From: Batkoa obscura
Taxonomy: Eukaryota; Entomophthoromycota; Entomophthoromycetes; Entomophthorales; Batkoaceae
Reading direction: 5' to 3'
Length of the DNA: 64,000 nt
Assembly: GCA_030770535.1 (NCBI GenBank)
Contig: JASVEC010000005.1
Span: forward strand, 372,001 to 436,000
The notes under the pieces are model-generated. The model worked only from the letters and a program-made list of their open reading frames with translations, was not told the DNA's origin and ran no database searches. This document shows positions 12,021-21,944 of this stretch, one piece after another. A program made the translations under genes and the position numbers. Each line of letters begins with the position of its first letter. Within the stretch, counting starts at the first letter, position 1.

Positions 12021-13704
12021 GATATTTGGTTAAATATAAGCGTTTTTTTTTAAATAAAATGCTATAATGGATGTAGGAAGTTTTATTTATATACTTTTTT
12101 TGATTTTTTTTAAGGGATGAAACCCTTTTTTTTAGCTGTTGACATCATCGCTTTTGGTAAGTGATTAATTGCCTTTATTTTTAAGGGAGTAGTAAAAATA
12201 AAGCTTTGGGCTTTTTTTGGGTAGGCTTAAGTTTATTTTGAGTTTATTTTATAGTCCTTGTTTATTTTATATGTAAATGATAAATAAAAATGATATATCA
12301 TTTAAAATCGATGACTTTACTTTATTTAAAATAATCAACTAGCCTTATTTAAATTTATAATATCTATTTAAAATAAGATTGATTCAACTATTAAACTTAA
12401 TATAAACTTTTAAAGTAGCTAAAAAAACTGAATATTAATAAAAATGTCTAAATAATTAATTACCAATAACATCACCACGTTGATATTAATTCATATTATA
12501 GCAATTTCTTTTTCTGTTTTATATACAATAAATTAATTGACTCACACTACCATATATGCAAATTACAAGGACTTTGAGACCCTTAAGCCCAGTGACGTAT
12601 CAACTAATAAGTTGGCATAAGATAAGGCAAGGTAAGCCGAATGCATAACCAACAGCAGTGGGAAATTTTAAACTACTTTTAAATAAATATAATATAAATA
12701 ATATACCTTAGAATAAGTTGACTATACTAATAGAACTAATAAGGTTAAAAAACATAAATTTATTTCAGAAAATAAATAATAAAAACTTTTAATAAAAAGA
12801 GATTCCAGAGGAAGAAATCTAATCGCTTATATACTTTCTATAAGTGTAAAATGCATTGATTTGTTACATCATATATTCGCATTTAGTATATATCACCAAA
12901 GTTGGTAATAGCTTTGATATTAATCTTCTTCACATCACTTTCTGAAATGCATTCAACTTGTAATGAACCTTGTTTAATTATAGCATCCGACTTTAGAAAG
13001 TAGGGGGTTTATTTAATGGTCTTGACATCAACTAATAAATAAAAAATACATCTATCTAATCAAATAAATTCTTTTTATACAAAATTGATGGTAAACAAAA
13101 ATAATTTCTTTCACGTTATTACTAAAATACTATTATAGTATACAATATATTTTAGGAATCCATCAATATGTCTTGTACCTTTTCCTTTTATCTCTTAACC
13201 TTCTTTTTTATTATTATTAAATTAGCCATAGACAAATGTTTTTTCTAATTCAGCATTTAACTAATAACTACTTGAAATTTTATACTAAATAGAAATGAAC
13301 AAAGTAAAATTTTAAAAAACACTTGCAATGAAATTTTCTAAAATTTCAACTTAGAGTTATAGTTTTAGTATTCAATTCAACAAATCAAAATTGAACTATA
13401 AGAATTGTAAAAACAGTCCTTAAATTTAGTTTTTTTATAATTTAACTTCCTTTGTTTTTTAAACGTAATTAACGAAAAACAAGCCTTTGATTTATTATCA
13501 ATAAGAATTAAAAAAAGTTAGATAGGAGGAAGTTTGTCTTAATATTAAGTAAATAAGAAAAAAAGTTAATCAATTCACTCTTTTTTAAATAGTACAATTT
13601 AAACTTCTGCAACTGAGCTTTTCAGTTAATAAAGTTTTATATTTAATATACAAAATAGAAACTGATAATTATTCAAAATTAATTGGGTTTCATTTTAATA
13701 CTCA
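12021..13704. other. Gene-free AT-rich region
   Basis: About 1.7 kb. I see no open frame of note and no terminal repeats. The stretch near 12580-12660 is less AT-rich than its surroundings and could be old gene or element debris, but I recognise nothing in it. Confidence 0.5.
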
Positions 13705-15736
13705 ATGTCAAAAAAACCACTCAAACAAGATAAAAAGTTAATGAATACTCGGCCTCGGGGTTATGAAGCGTCAAGTAGTAAGAGTAAAGCGTTTAGATTC
13801 GTGTTGGCAACAACTGAACATATTGTTAATGGTGTACCAAAAGTCAATATTCCCGAAGCTTCTACCGTAATAAATGATGAAAATAAAAATATATTAATGG
13901 AGCTAGTAGAGGATCAAGGAAAATCTGTAGTGAAAGCAGCTAAAATATTAAATATTAAATATGATAGTGCAAGAGAATTTATTAAACAAGAGAGGTTGAG
14001 GATAAGAGAAGCGATAAAAGAAGATAAAATAAAAAAGAAAATACAAGAAAAAATTAATAAAATAAGACAAAAAGAAATGGAATTAATTAATAACTATCAA
14101 AATAATACAAAACTTAATGTTGAAACTAAAAATATATTGATTATATTAGTAAAGGATAATAAGATATCTATAAATGATGCTGCTGAAAGGTTATGTATTA
14201 ATTATGATACTGCAAGAACAATACTTGATTATGAGAAAAAAAGGCTAGAAAAAGAAACAAAAAAATTAAAAGCAATTCTACTAGAGGATCAGATGGCTAT
14301 ACAAGAAGGTAGACAATTGGAAGGTTTTATCCCTCAACCCCATAATACGGTATACAATCAGTTTGATGAACTTATAACTATAGAAAGAAGGAGTAAACGA
14401 TGTAATGATAATCCAAATTATAATGATATTAACTATTCTAATAAAATCGATATCGGGAATAAAACAAATTCATTATTACATATATATAGCCAAAGAAAGA
14501 ATATGGGAGAGGTGATGAGCGTAGAAACAACAACTTTGGAAGGTGACACCAGTTTAAAAGATTTAGTCGCTCAATCTAATGATATAATAAACAGTGAGAT
14601 TAAAATGAATTTAATAAAATTAGTAGGCGAGAAAAAAAAGTCGATAAAAGAAGCAGCAGAAATATTATCAATTAATTTCAGTGATGCGGTTCATATTATT
14701 ACCCAAATAAGAAAAGAACTAGGAGATATGGCAAGTGTACAAGGGGGCGAAGAAATAAACTTAGAAGAAGGTTATGGATCGACAAACTTTATTCTAAAAA
14801 ATAATAATGTAATAGTTAATGAGGTTGAAGATAACTTAATCAAAATATTAAATGAACAAGGAAGACCTATAAAGGAAACAGTAAAGCCGCTATTTTTAAA
14901 TTATAACATCGGAAAGAGTAGCGCTTCTGAAAAAAGAAAAAGGATAATAGAAGATAATATACAAGAAATACGGATGCGAAAGCAAGGTGAAATGAATATG
15001 GAAATAGCGGAATTGATAACAATTCAAATGGGGGAAGAAGTAAAGAAACAAATAGCAGAAGGAATAAAAAAGAGTAATAGCCCTCGAAAACGTATTGAAA
15101 TAAAAGATGAAACAAAGGCAGAATTAATCGAATTAGTAAGTGAGCAAAAAATGAGCATCAAAGCAGCAGCAGAGCAATTGTCAATTAGTTATAATAGTGC
15201 AAAGACTATTATCTTTCGCGAAAAAGAAAGGATAAAGGAAGAGTTGAATACAAAAAGATTAAAATTACAAACACAAGATGAACTTGATAATTTAAAAGAA
15301 ATTAGATTAGCTAATTTGCAAAAAGTTCATAAAAGAGATGAAGAGGTTTCAGAAAAACTAATTAAAATAGTAAGTGAAGGTAAAATGAATATAAGGGAAG
15401 CTGCAGAACACTTATCTATTAGTTATAACAGTGCACAGGCTATTATTCGTGATGAAAGATATAGGTTAGTTAAGATTATAAATGCAAAAAAAGCAAGCAT
15501 AATGGATGGTAATGAAGTAAGTATAGAAGAAATTAATAAACTAAAGAGTATCCCTAAAAAAAAATCGTGGTGTAATAAGTGATAGAGCTAAAACAACTTT
15601 ATTTAAATTGGTAAACGAGAAAGGAAAATCCGTGAAGGAAGCAGCTGAATTGTTGAATATTAAATATGGTAGTGCAATGCAATTGATTCGTAGAAGTAAA
15701 AAAAAATCAAGGAGTAATGAAGATGTAGAAAAATAA
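13705..15736 (+). CDS. Tandem helix-turn-helix repeat protein (six repeats plus one out of frame)
   Basis: The main frame (13705-15582) codes for 625 residues. It holds about six copies of a ~45-residue unit with pattern L-x2-LV-x5-SI-x2-AA-x2-L-x-I-x-Y-x2-A-x2-II, for example LIELVSEQKMSIKAAAEQLS then ISYNSAKTII. Repeats lie at about residues 61-105, 142-185, 300-340, 375-415 (degenerate), 471-515 and 550-592, separated by Lys/Glu-rich linkers. The unit looks like the three-helix homeodomain-like HTH of transposases and Psq-type proteins. A seventh repeat (LFKLVNEKGKSVKEAAELLN) follows directly in the next frame and ends at 15736; the frames part at a run of nine A near 15556-15564. That suggests one extra A (sequence error or mutation). 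No catalytic domain, signal peptide or membrane span. Likely a multivalent DNA-binding protein (inference). Confidence 0.7.
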
Positions 15737-17405
15737 AAATGTAAAAAGATGGTACAAGTATTAAATATAAAAGATTAATTCACAGAAGTATGTTTAAACA
15801 AAAATCATTGTATGTTATCAAATGAAAAATAAAGCAAACGTCAGGTTTAAATATTTTATTAGTATCAAGATGACCAAGGATCCCCGTAATTGATGGATCC
15901 GAATTCTTTGTTATTAACTCAAAAAATATTAAAGCGACTAATAAATCATTTTTTAGTGTGATAATTCAGTTAAACATATAGGTATTTTGATAAAGTGAGT
16001 AGCTTCAAAGATTGAAAAGATTTTAAATAAATTAACAGTGCATTATAACCAAACACAAAAGATAATATACTGAATAGTTGTTAGAAATGAAATGATACAT
16101 TCCTTGAACATAAAAAAGCTATTTATAGTTGCTTCATCCTTGAAAAGTAGAAGATTAGCATTGAAAATTATGGTATCCCAAACGTCATGTTTTGTTGGAT
16201 TTATTTAATGCAATGGATTTTGGCAAAAATCCTTGTTCATTAATGAATCAATTGGTATCTTTGACCAATATCAAATATAAGTAGACCTGGTTAATTACAA
16301 CTAAATTGAAAATTTTTAAAGTCTTATAGGGAAAGTATAAATAACCAGCTTAAGTTATCAATTAGAATTTTAATGCTCTGTTTTTTATATTGAGCTGAAC
16401 TAAACATTTTTTTGATATTGTCCTATTTATATTGTCCTATTATTATACCTATTTACTTCAGTTATAAAATTCAACGCAAATAATAATATCAGGCGTATAA
16501 TTCTAATATTAAGTAATTTGAATTAATATGTTATTTTAATAATGTATAGAAAAGGTTTTATAATGTTATGAAATAATTTTTAGATAGGTTCTAAATAAAT
16601 TTGTATAAATAAATACCTTGGATAATATTTTTCTATACAGTGATCCGTTTTACTTTTTGATCATTTGTCTATTTTTAGGCGTAAAATTTGAAAAAAAAAA
16701 TTAGGTGAATCTTAAGCAAAAAACAATCTCATATAAAAATCAACTTTACTTTTTATTTATTCAAACACGTATCCACTTTAAAGGCACCCCTACTCTTAAA
16801 TTGCCTTGTAAAAATCCTTTGCTAAAATATCAACCCATGACTCCTTAATAATAATAAACTACACTAATGGGTTGAATAAAAAATTAAGTCAATATAATGT
16901 CTAAACCTTTTCTATTAAAATTACTGCGTAATACATACTAACAGTGGAAGAAGAAAGCAAGGATAATTACAATTACATCCATCTTAAAAGGTAGGAGATA
17001 GACTTGTTAAAAACTTGTGCGCTGTTAGGAGTGCAAATACCAATACTACAGGGCTTGAAGAATTTTCAATGCGGCCATATTATATAAACTTGTTCTATCA
17101 TTTATAATTTATTTTTAAATATTATAACGTAATTAAAAATATATATGAAATGTTATAAATATCATTGATGACTTTTTGGATTTTTTACAATTGATCAATT
17201 TTATATTATAATCAAATTTTATAGTTAAATAAATAATATTAAAAAAGATTTATTTACTTAGAGAATTAAAATAATTATCTTTTAAAAAAGTTAACACATA
17301 ACCCATTATCAAAATATTATATACTCAGGTCAATGTGAAAATATTGATTATTTTTATAATATTAGCAAAGCTGAACAAAAAGATATCATTGACAAAATTT
17401 GGCCA
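15737..17405. other. Gene-free AT-rich region
   Basis: No convincing coding frame, RNA gene or terminal repeat was found in these 1.7 kb up to the first MITE copy. Confidence 0.5.
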
Positions 17406-17510
17406 TATGGGAGTGTTTTTTTTAGCTTCATTACTTTTTCCATTTTTTAAGCGCTATTTGAGTAGAAAGATTGTTAGTAAAATTCTTAAACAGAAAAATA
17501 CATCCTCATA
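17406..17510 (+). mobile_element. MITE copy A (TA-flanked, about 105 bp)
   Basis: Begins tatgggagtg and ends tacatcctcata: inverted ends around a shared core (ttaagcgctatttgag, then attgttagtaaaattcttaa). TA lies on both sides, as in Tc1/mariner-type insertions. It creates a fortuitous open frame (17335-17622) that I do not call a gene. Confidence 0.85.
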
Positions 17511-17972
17511 TATAACCATTAAATCGGATTCAGAATCTAAATTTTTTTATGTACTACAAGCTAATCAAACCTATAGCTCTTTAAATGTTGAGAGTTGGGT
17601 ATCAAGGATAAGTTATAATTAAAGATTTTTCTATTATTAAATTTTTCGGATAGTTGTTTTAGTTGCAGAATTATCATAACAAGTTCGTCATAAACGAATA
17701 TTCTGAGTGGAGATTGATACAAACCGGATATAAAGTTTTTTTAGCATAATACTTTTGTATCGAATAATTATGTATATGCTAATTATAGATATAATTACTA
17801 TGCAAAATTTTAACAAGGTTTACTCAAAAGAATTTGATCAATGTTCTGCACTTATCAATTAAAGCTTTAAAGAAAAAGCTTTATTATTTATAAAACAAGT
17901 ACTTTAATAGTTATTAATGTCAATAAGTATTACTAATAGCTTATTTTTTTAGTTTAAAACCTTTTTGATAAA
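17511..17972. other. Intergenic region
   Basis: AT-rich, nothing recognised. Confidence 0.5.
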
Positions 17973-18074
17973 ATGAATGCTAAGCAGCAGCCTTTAAGCT
18001 TATTTTTTATAAGCACTTTAGCTATATTTTTAATTTCAGTTTTAATGAATTTTATCAAACTACAAATTAACTAA
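17973..18074 (+). CDS. Possible 33-residue single-span microprotein
   Basis: The ATG-started frame gives a short polar head (MNAKQQP), one hydrophobic span (LSLFFISTLAIFLISVLMNF) and a short tail. The layout is typical of tiny membrane subunits such as OST4-like proteins, but I see no family signature. It lies 118 bp upstream of the TCO89-like gene in the same direction and may instead be chance or part of its leader. Confidence 0.25.
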   Translation: MNAKQQPLSLFFISTLAIFLISVLMNFIKLQIN

Positions 18075-18192
18075 ACCAAGCCACCACCACCAATCAAGCC
18101 ACCCAATCAATTTCCTAGAATTGAATGGTTGATTTTTAAACAAAGCCTAAGCAATTAATATTTTTTATTTTTTATTTAAGAACTAATAAGAG

Positions 18193-18924
18193 ATGGGCGA
18201 TTCATGGGTAACAATTAATTCGCACAAGACGAATGGTATTAAAAGCAAGCCCAAAAACCAAGTAAAATTTATATTTGGAGATGATGATTCAGATTCTTCA
18301 CGTAGCTATCAAAATAGTCCACAGACAAAAAAAAGTAGTAGTAAACCTCTATCCAAATCCCCTTCAGTAAGTAATAAATTTTTATCCGAAACTAATGGCC
18401 TAGATATTTTAAATACTATCAAAACAAAACCAAAGCCAAGTTCACCTTCCATACGTATCTCTTCTGAGAAAGCTGTTGGCAGTGCTATCCTACCCAATTT
18501 GGCTAAACCAGAAGTAGAAAGTTCAAATACAAAACTACCAATTACTTCTCAGTTTTTAATGAATAATAAACTGACGGCAAGCCAGATACAAGCTACTTTA
18601 CGAAGTAGCAAAAATAAATCAAATGAGTTAACTCAAGAACACCAACATCAACAACCTCTAACTTCTAGTCAAAACCCAATAGGACGTAGTAATGTGGGTT
18701 CAACTATCTCTAGAACACAAGCTAAGCTAATGTTACAAAGACAACATAGTTATAATGAAGATGAAAGTTCACTAAATCACCCACAGAATCAGATTAAGTT
18801 GTCAAAAGAATTGGATAAAATCAATAGAGAGTTTTTATGGCTTAAAAAATATCACAATCCTGTTCAAGACTCGCTAACTAGAGTTATGGAAAGAAAAAGG
18901 GTGCAGTTAGCTAACAATAAATAA
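18193..18924 (+). CDS. TCO89-like TORC1 subunit, short form
   Basis: 243 residues, single exon. Most is Ser/Lys/Pro-rich and disordered. Residues 173-231 match the conserved core I recall from yeast Tco89: SRTQAKLMLQRQHS, then an acidic-Ser stretch, then LDKINREFLWLKKYHNP and DSLTRV, against SRTQRKLWLQRENS, REFERISHEY and FYNPLDEALLRV in yeast. Tco89 is a fungal TORC1 component at the vacuole. Yeast Tco89 is about 800 residues, so this one is much reduced. No membrane span or catalytic domain is present. I rely on a single motif, remembered rather than searched. Confidence 0.65.
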   Translation: MGDSWVTINSHKTNGIKSKPKNQVKFIFGDDDSDSSRSYQNSPQTKKSSSKPLSKSPSVSNKFLSETNGLDILNTIKTKPKPSSPSIRISSEKAVGSAILPNLAKPEVESSNTKLPITSQFLMNNKLTASQIQATLRSSKNKSNELTQEHQHQQPLTSSQNPIGRSNVGSTISRTQAKLMLQRQHSYNEDESSLNHPQNQIKLSKELDKINREFLWLKKYHNPVQDSLTRVMERKRVQLANNK

Positions 18925-19881
18925 TAATAATTTTTTGATCCTTTAAGAAGATGAAAGAAGCACTCAAGGTGATTTTCTATTGTATTAAGATACATTTTTT
19001 GAATAAAGAGAAGTTGATTTTTCTACCTTGTTAATGTAAGACTTTAAGTGGTAAACTGTTTTATTGGAATAATTAGCATCATGTTTGAAGTATAGTTTGA
19101 AAGACTATTATTTATAGTTTATGCCTTTTAATAAATATTGGGCAGGTATTGTTTTTTAATCCATTAAGTTGGACTACGATCTTATTTTAAAGTATTAGAT
19201 GTAATGTTTGGTTAATATTGATATGATGTGTAATAGTGATCCCATTTTTCTTAATATTCATTAAACTTATTTTTAAATCTCTGCTAATAGTTATCTTTAT
19301 AAAGAAATAACAAAAACTGCAATTAATAGCTTTTAAAACTTTATATTTCATATTACTTCCTTCATGGATTTAATATCACCTTTAGCTTTGACACAAAAAA
19401 TAGCTGTTTTTGATTTGTATAATTATGGGTAGTATTTATAATATTTGAATTGTTTTAGAAAATTATTTTTAATTTCTAATTTTAATAAACTAAATCTTAA
19501 GTTTAGTTTTATAATCAAAAAGCAATTAAATAATTTATTTTATTTTATTTATAAAGAGTTAATACACAAAATATTTATAAAAATAATTAAGTTTAACCAT
19601 TTATTAAATGCAATTATATATATTATTATTACTAAATAAAATTAAGGTTAACGTAGTTATAATATCAAAGTTACACTTTAGATAAATTAATATATTACAA
19701 TTTAAATGTTACAAACAGAAGTAACACATTTTATAAAAACCAACACCTTATTAAAAAATAAAGTTATTATTGGTTTGAAAATCTAGTTTTAGTAATATCA
19801 ATTAATTGTTGGAACATCAAAGTTATAACTTCAATTTTACTCAAACATAGTATTAGTTTTCTATTTTTTTCGATAAAAAAG
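18925..19881. other. Intergenic region
   Basis: About 950 bp of AT-rich DNA. The only open frame here (19445-19639) has random-like Lys/Ile/Phe composition and is not called. Confidence 0.5.
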
Positions 19882-20850
19882 ATGAATATCGCGGACACGA
19901 TGGAGATAATAGGCACTATCCTAGCAGTAGCAAGCCTAATAATAAATATAACGGTAGCAGCCTTACTAATATCTTTAGTTCGAAATTCCACTTCAATATT
20001 GGGCTTAAAGTTTATATTTTTAACTTTATTTTTTGATATTTTCAGTCCAATTGTAGGTTTAGTACAAGAATTTACAGCTATAGCCTCATTTAACCCAATG
20101 ACAACAGTAGCTGGATGTCAAGCATTTGGCTTCTTTCACAATTTTATGCCCATTGGTAGTTCCTGCTGCGTGGCTTATGTATCCCTAGAGCGCTATCTCA
20201 AAGTTCATAGTATTCAACTTCCAAGATATATGTTGACTTTAGTTGTAACAGCAATTATTGGTATAACATTTGTTTTAACAGTTATTTCAGCTTCAACTAA
20301 TCAATTTGAATACACTACATCGAGAATGATATGTATGACTGATCCTAAAAAACATTTAGCTGGTAGTTTTTTATTTCATTTTATGATCATTGTATTATTT
20401 GTTAATACCATGGCTATATTATTTTGTTATTTTAGTATGTTAAATAAAAGGAAATCCACCAAGTTAGCTTTAAATGTACCTTTAAAGCCAATGGGAAATA
20501 GTGTAGTAAAAACAGAGTTGGGATATAAAATGTATAGACCAATAGAACCAATTAGTACAAACAAAAGAGAAGAAAAAATAATATTGACTAAAACTATAGC
20601 TTTTGTTTTATGCTATGTATTCTTTTTGTTCCCAGCTATTTCGGTCATGATTTATCATAGTATTATGAGGAACTTAAATCCTAATTTTAAATTAGATCCT
20701 CTCCTCTCTACCATTAATTTTGCTTCTCTTTTCTCCTTCTCTTTTATTAATCCCATCCTTTTACTATTCTTACATAATCGAATCTATGCTAAGTTTAAAG
20801 AAGTTTTAGATAGCTTTTTAAACTTATTTCAATCTAGCAGTAGAAGGTAG
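19882..20850 (+). CDS. Class A (rhodopsin-like) seven-transmembrane receptor
   Basis: 322 residues, single exon, seven hydrophobic spans (about 10-33, 43-65, 77-100, 118-138, 160-183, 235-258, 276-298). Class A hallmarks: Cys79 at the start of TM3 and Cys151 in the second extracellular loop (likely disulfide), SLERYLKVH (101-109) at the DRY position, CYVFFLFP in TM6 with its Pro, and INPILLLF in TM7 at the NPxxY position followed by HNRIYAKFKE like helix 8. The third intracellular loop is about 50 residues and basic. It probably signals through a heterotrimeric G protein; the ligand is unknown. Most fungal receptors belong to other classes (Ste2, Ste3, Git3, cAR-like), so a class A type marks an early-diverging fungus. 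Confidence 0.8.
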   Translation: MNIADTMEIIGTILAVASLIINITVAALLISLVRNSTSILGLKFIFLTLFFDIFSPIVGLVQEFTAIASFNPMTTVAGCQAFGFFHNFMPIGSSCCVAYVSLERYLKVHSIQLPRYMLTLVVTAIIGITFVLTVISASTNQFEYTTSRMICMTDPKKHLAGSFLFHFMIIVLFVNTMAILFCYFSMLNKRKSTKLALNVPLKPMGNSVVKTELGYKMYRPIEPISTNKREEKIILTKTIAFVLCYVFFLFPAISVMIYHSIMRNLNPNFKLDPLLSTINFASLFSFSFINPILLLFLHNRIYAKFKEVLDSFLNLFQSSSRR

Positions 20851-21093
20851 CCTGTATGAATATTAAGTCATTTATAAAATAAATTAATTTATCACTTATA
20901 CTTTTAAGTACATTTTCAGAACTAATCCTGTAATAATACTATTTCTATTATAATGCAAAGGAAATTATTTAACAATAATTGATAAAGTAAATGTAAATGT
21001 CTAAAAGATTTTTGAGAAAAGATAGGAACGCCTCCTTTATTACATTAATTTGTAAGCTTTAATGAACTATAAAAATTATCAATACATAATATA

Positions 21094-21166
21094 TGCTCCC
21101 TGTGGGGATCGAACCCACGACCTTGAGATTATGAGACTCACGCGCTGCCAGCTGCGCCAAAGAAGC
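21094..21166 (-). tRNA. tRNA-Met (CAU), elongator type
   Basis: On the minus strand the sequence starts gcttctttggcgcagctggc and ends at the discriminator A after cacagggagc. The acceptor stem pairs GCTTCTT with AGGGAGC (with G-U pairs). The D stem is GCGC/GCGC, the anticodon stem TGAGT/TCTCA with loop CTCATAA (anticodon CAT), and the T arm GTGGG-TTCGATC-CCCAC. The features match eukaryotic elongator tRNA-Met. There is no intron and no encoded CCA. The internal A and B boxes (TGGCGCAGCTGG, GGTTCGATCC) are intact. Confidence 0.95.
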
Positions 21167-21304
21167 TTGAAAGTTAAGTGGTATATAATATATATTCTAT
21201 TCTTGACTATATCTAGTATTAATTAACACTGGTTACTGATGGTTGGCGTTTTGTCTTAGATATTTATCCTAGATTGCAATCATCTTAATACTTCACAAGT
21301 ACTA

Positions 21305-21408
21305 TATGGGGATGCATTTTTTTGTTTAAGGATTTTACTAACAAATTTTCCGCTCAAATAGCGCTTAAAATGGAAAAAATAATGAAGCCAAAAAAATACA
21401 TCTCCATA
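21305..21408 (-). mobile_element. MITE copy B
   Basis: Reverse-oriented copy of the TA-flanked ~105-bp family: starts tatggggatgcattttttt, core tcaaatagcgcttaaaatgg, ends tacatctccata. Confidence 0.85.
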
Positions 21409-21839
21409 TGTATCTTATACAACTATATTAATATTAACTATATTAATATTTGTTTATGATTGTCACTTTTCATATTGCTTACAAAATAAAAAATATATGA
21501 AGTTATAAAACTTTCTAATAATACATTAATCAAAATTTACAAAATAGCCTTCAATAGGTTAATAACATTATTACAAAATTGTATTAAACAAGACAAATAG
21601 ATAAAATAATAATTTTATTAGACATTAATAAAATTAAAATAGCTACCATAGGCTTTAATCATAAAAATGATTTATGAGTACCTTTGTATACTAATTTAAA
21701 GTGAAGTTACCGAGTAGAAATATCTAATAAATATACCACCTTATTATTCAATAAACTTTTAATTGTTTTACTTTTACTTTAATATCTTAAAATATCAGTT
21801 CTAATTTAATTTCATATCTTTGCTTTCAAATTTACACTA
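21409..21839. other. Intergenic region between MITE copies
   Basis: AT-rich, nothing recognised. Confidence 0.5.
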
Positions 21840-21944
21840 TATGGGGGTATTTTTTTTGGTTTCATTATTTTTTCTACCTTTTAAGCGCTATTTGAGTGGA
21901 AAAATTGTTAGTAAAATCCTTAAACACAAAAATACATCCCCATA
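21840..21944 (+). mobile_element. MITE copy C
   Basis: Forward copy: starts tatgggggtatttttttt, core ttaagcgctatttgagtgga, ends tacatccccata, TA on both sides. It lies 432 bp from copy B in opposite orientation. The open frame across it (21820-22083) is fortuitous. Confidence 0.88.

Noticed and set aside
15880-15906. ggatcc and adjacent ggatccgaattc resembling a cloning linker
   Set aside because: Only a few restriction sites in otherwise native AT-rich sequence; no vector sequence around it.
17335-17622. 95-codon open frame
   Set aside because: It is mostly MITE copy A; the same peptide appears wherever a forward copy lies, so it is not a host gene.
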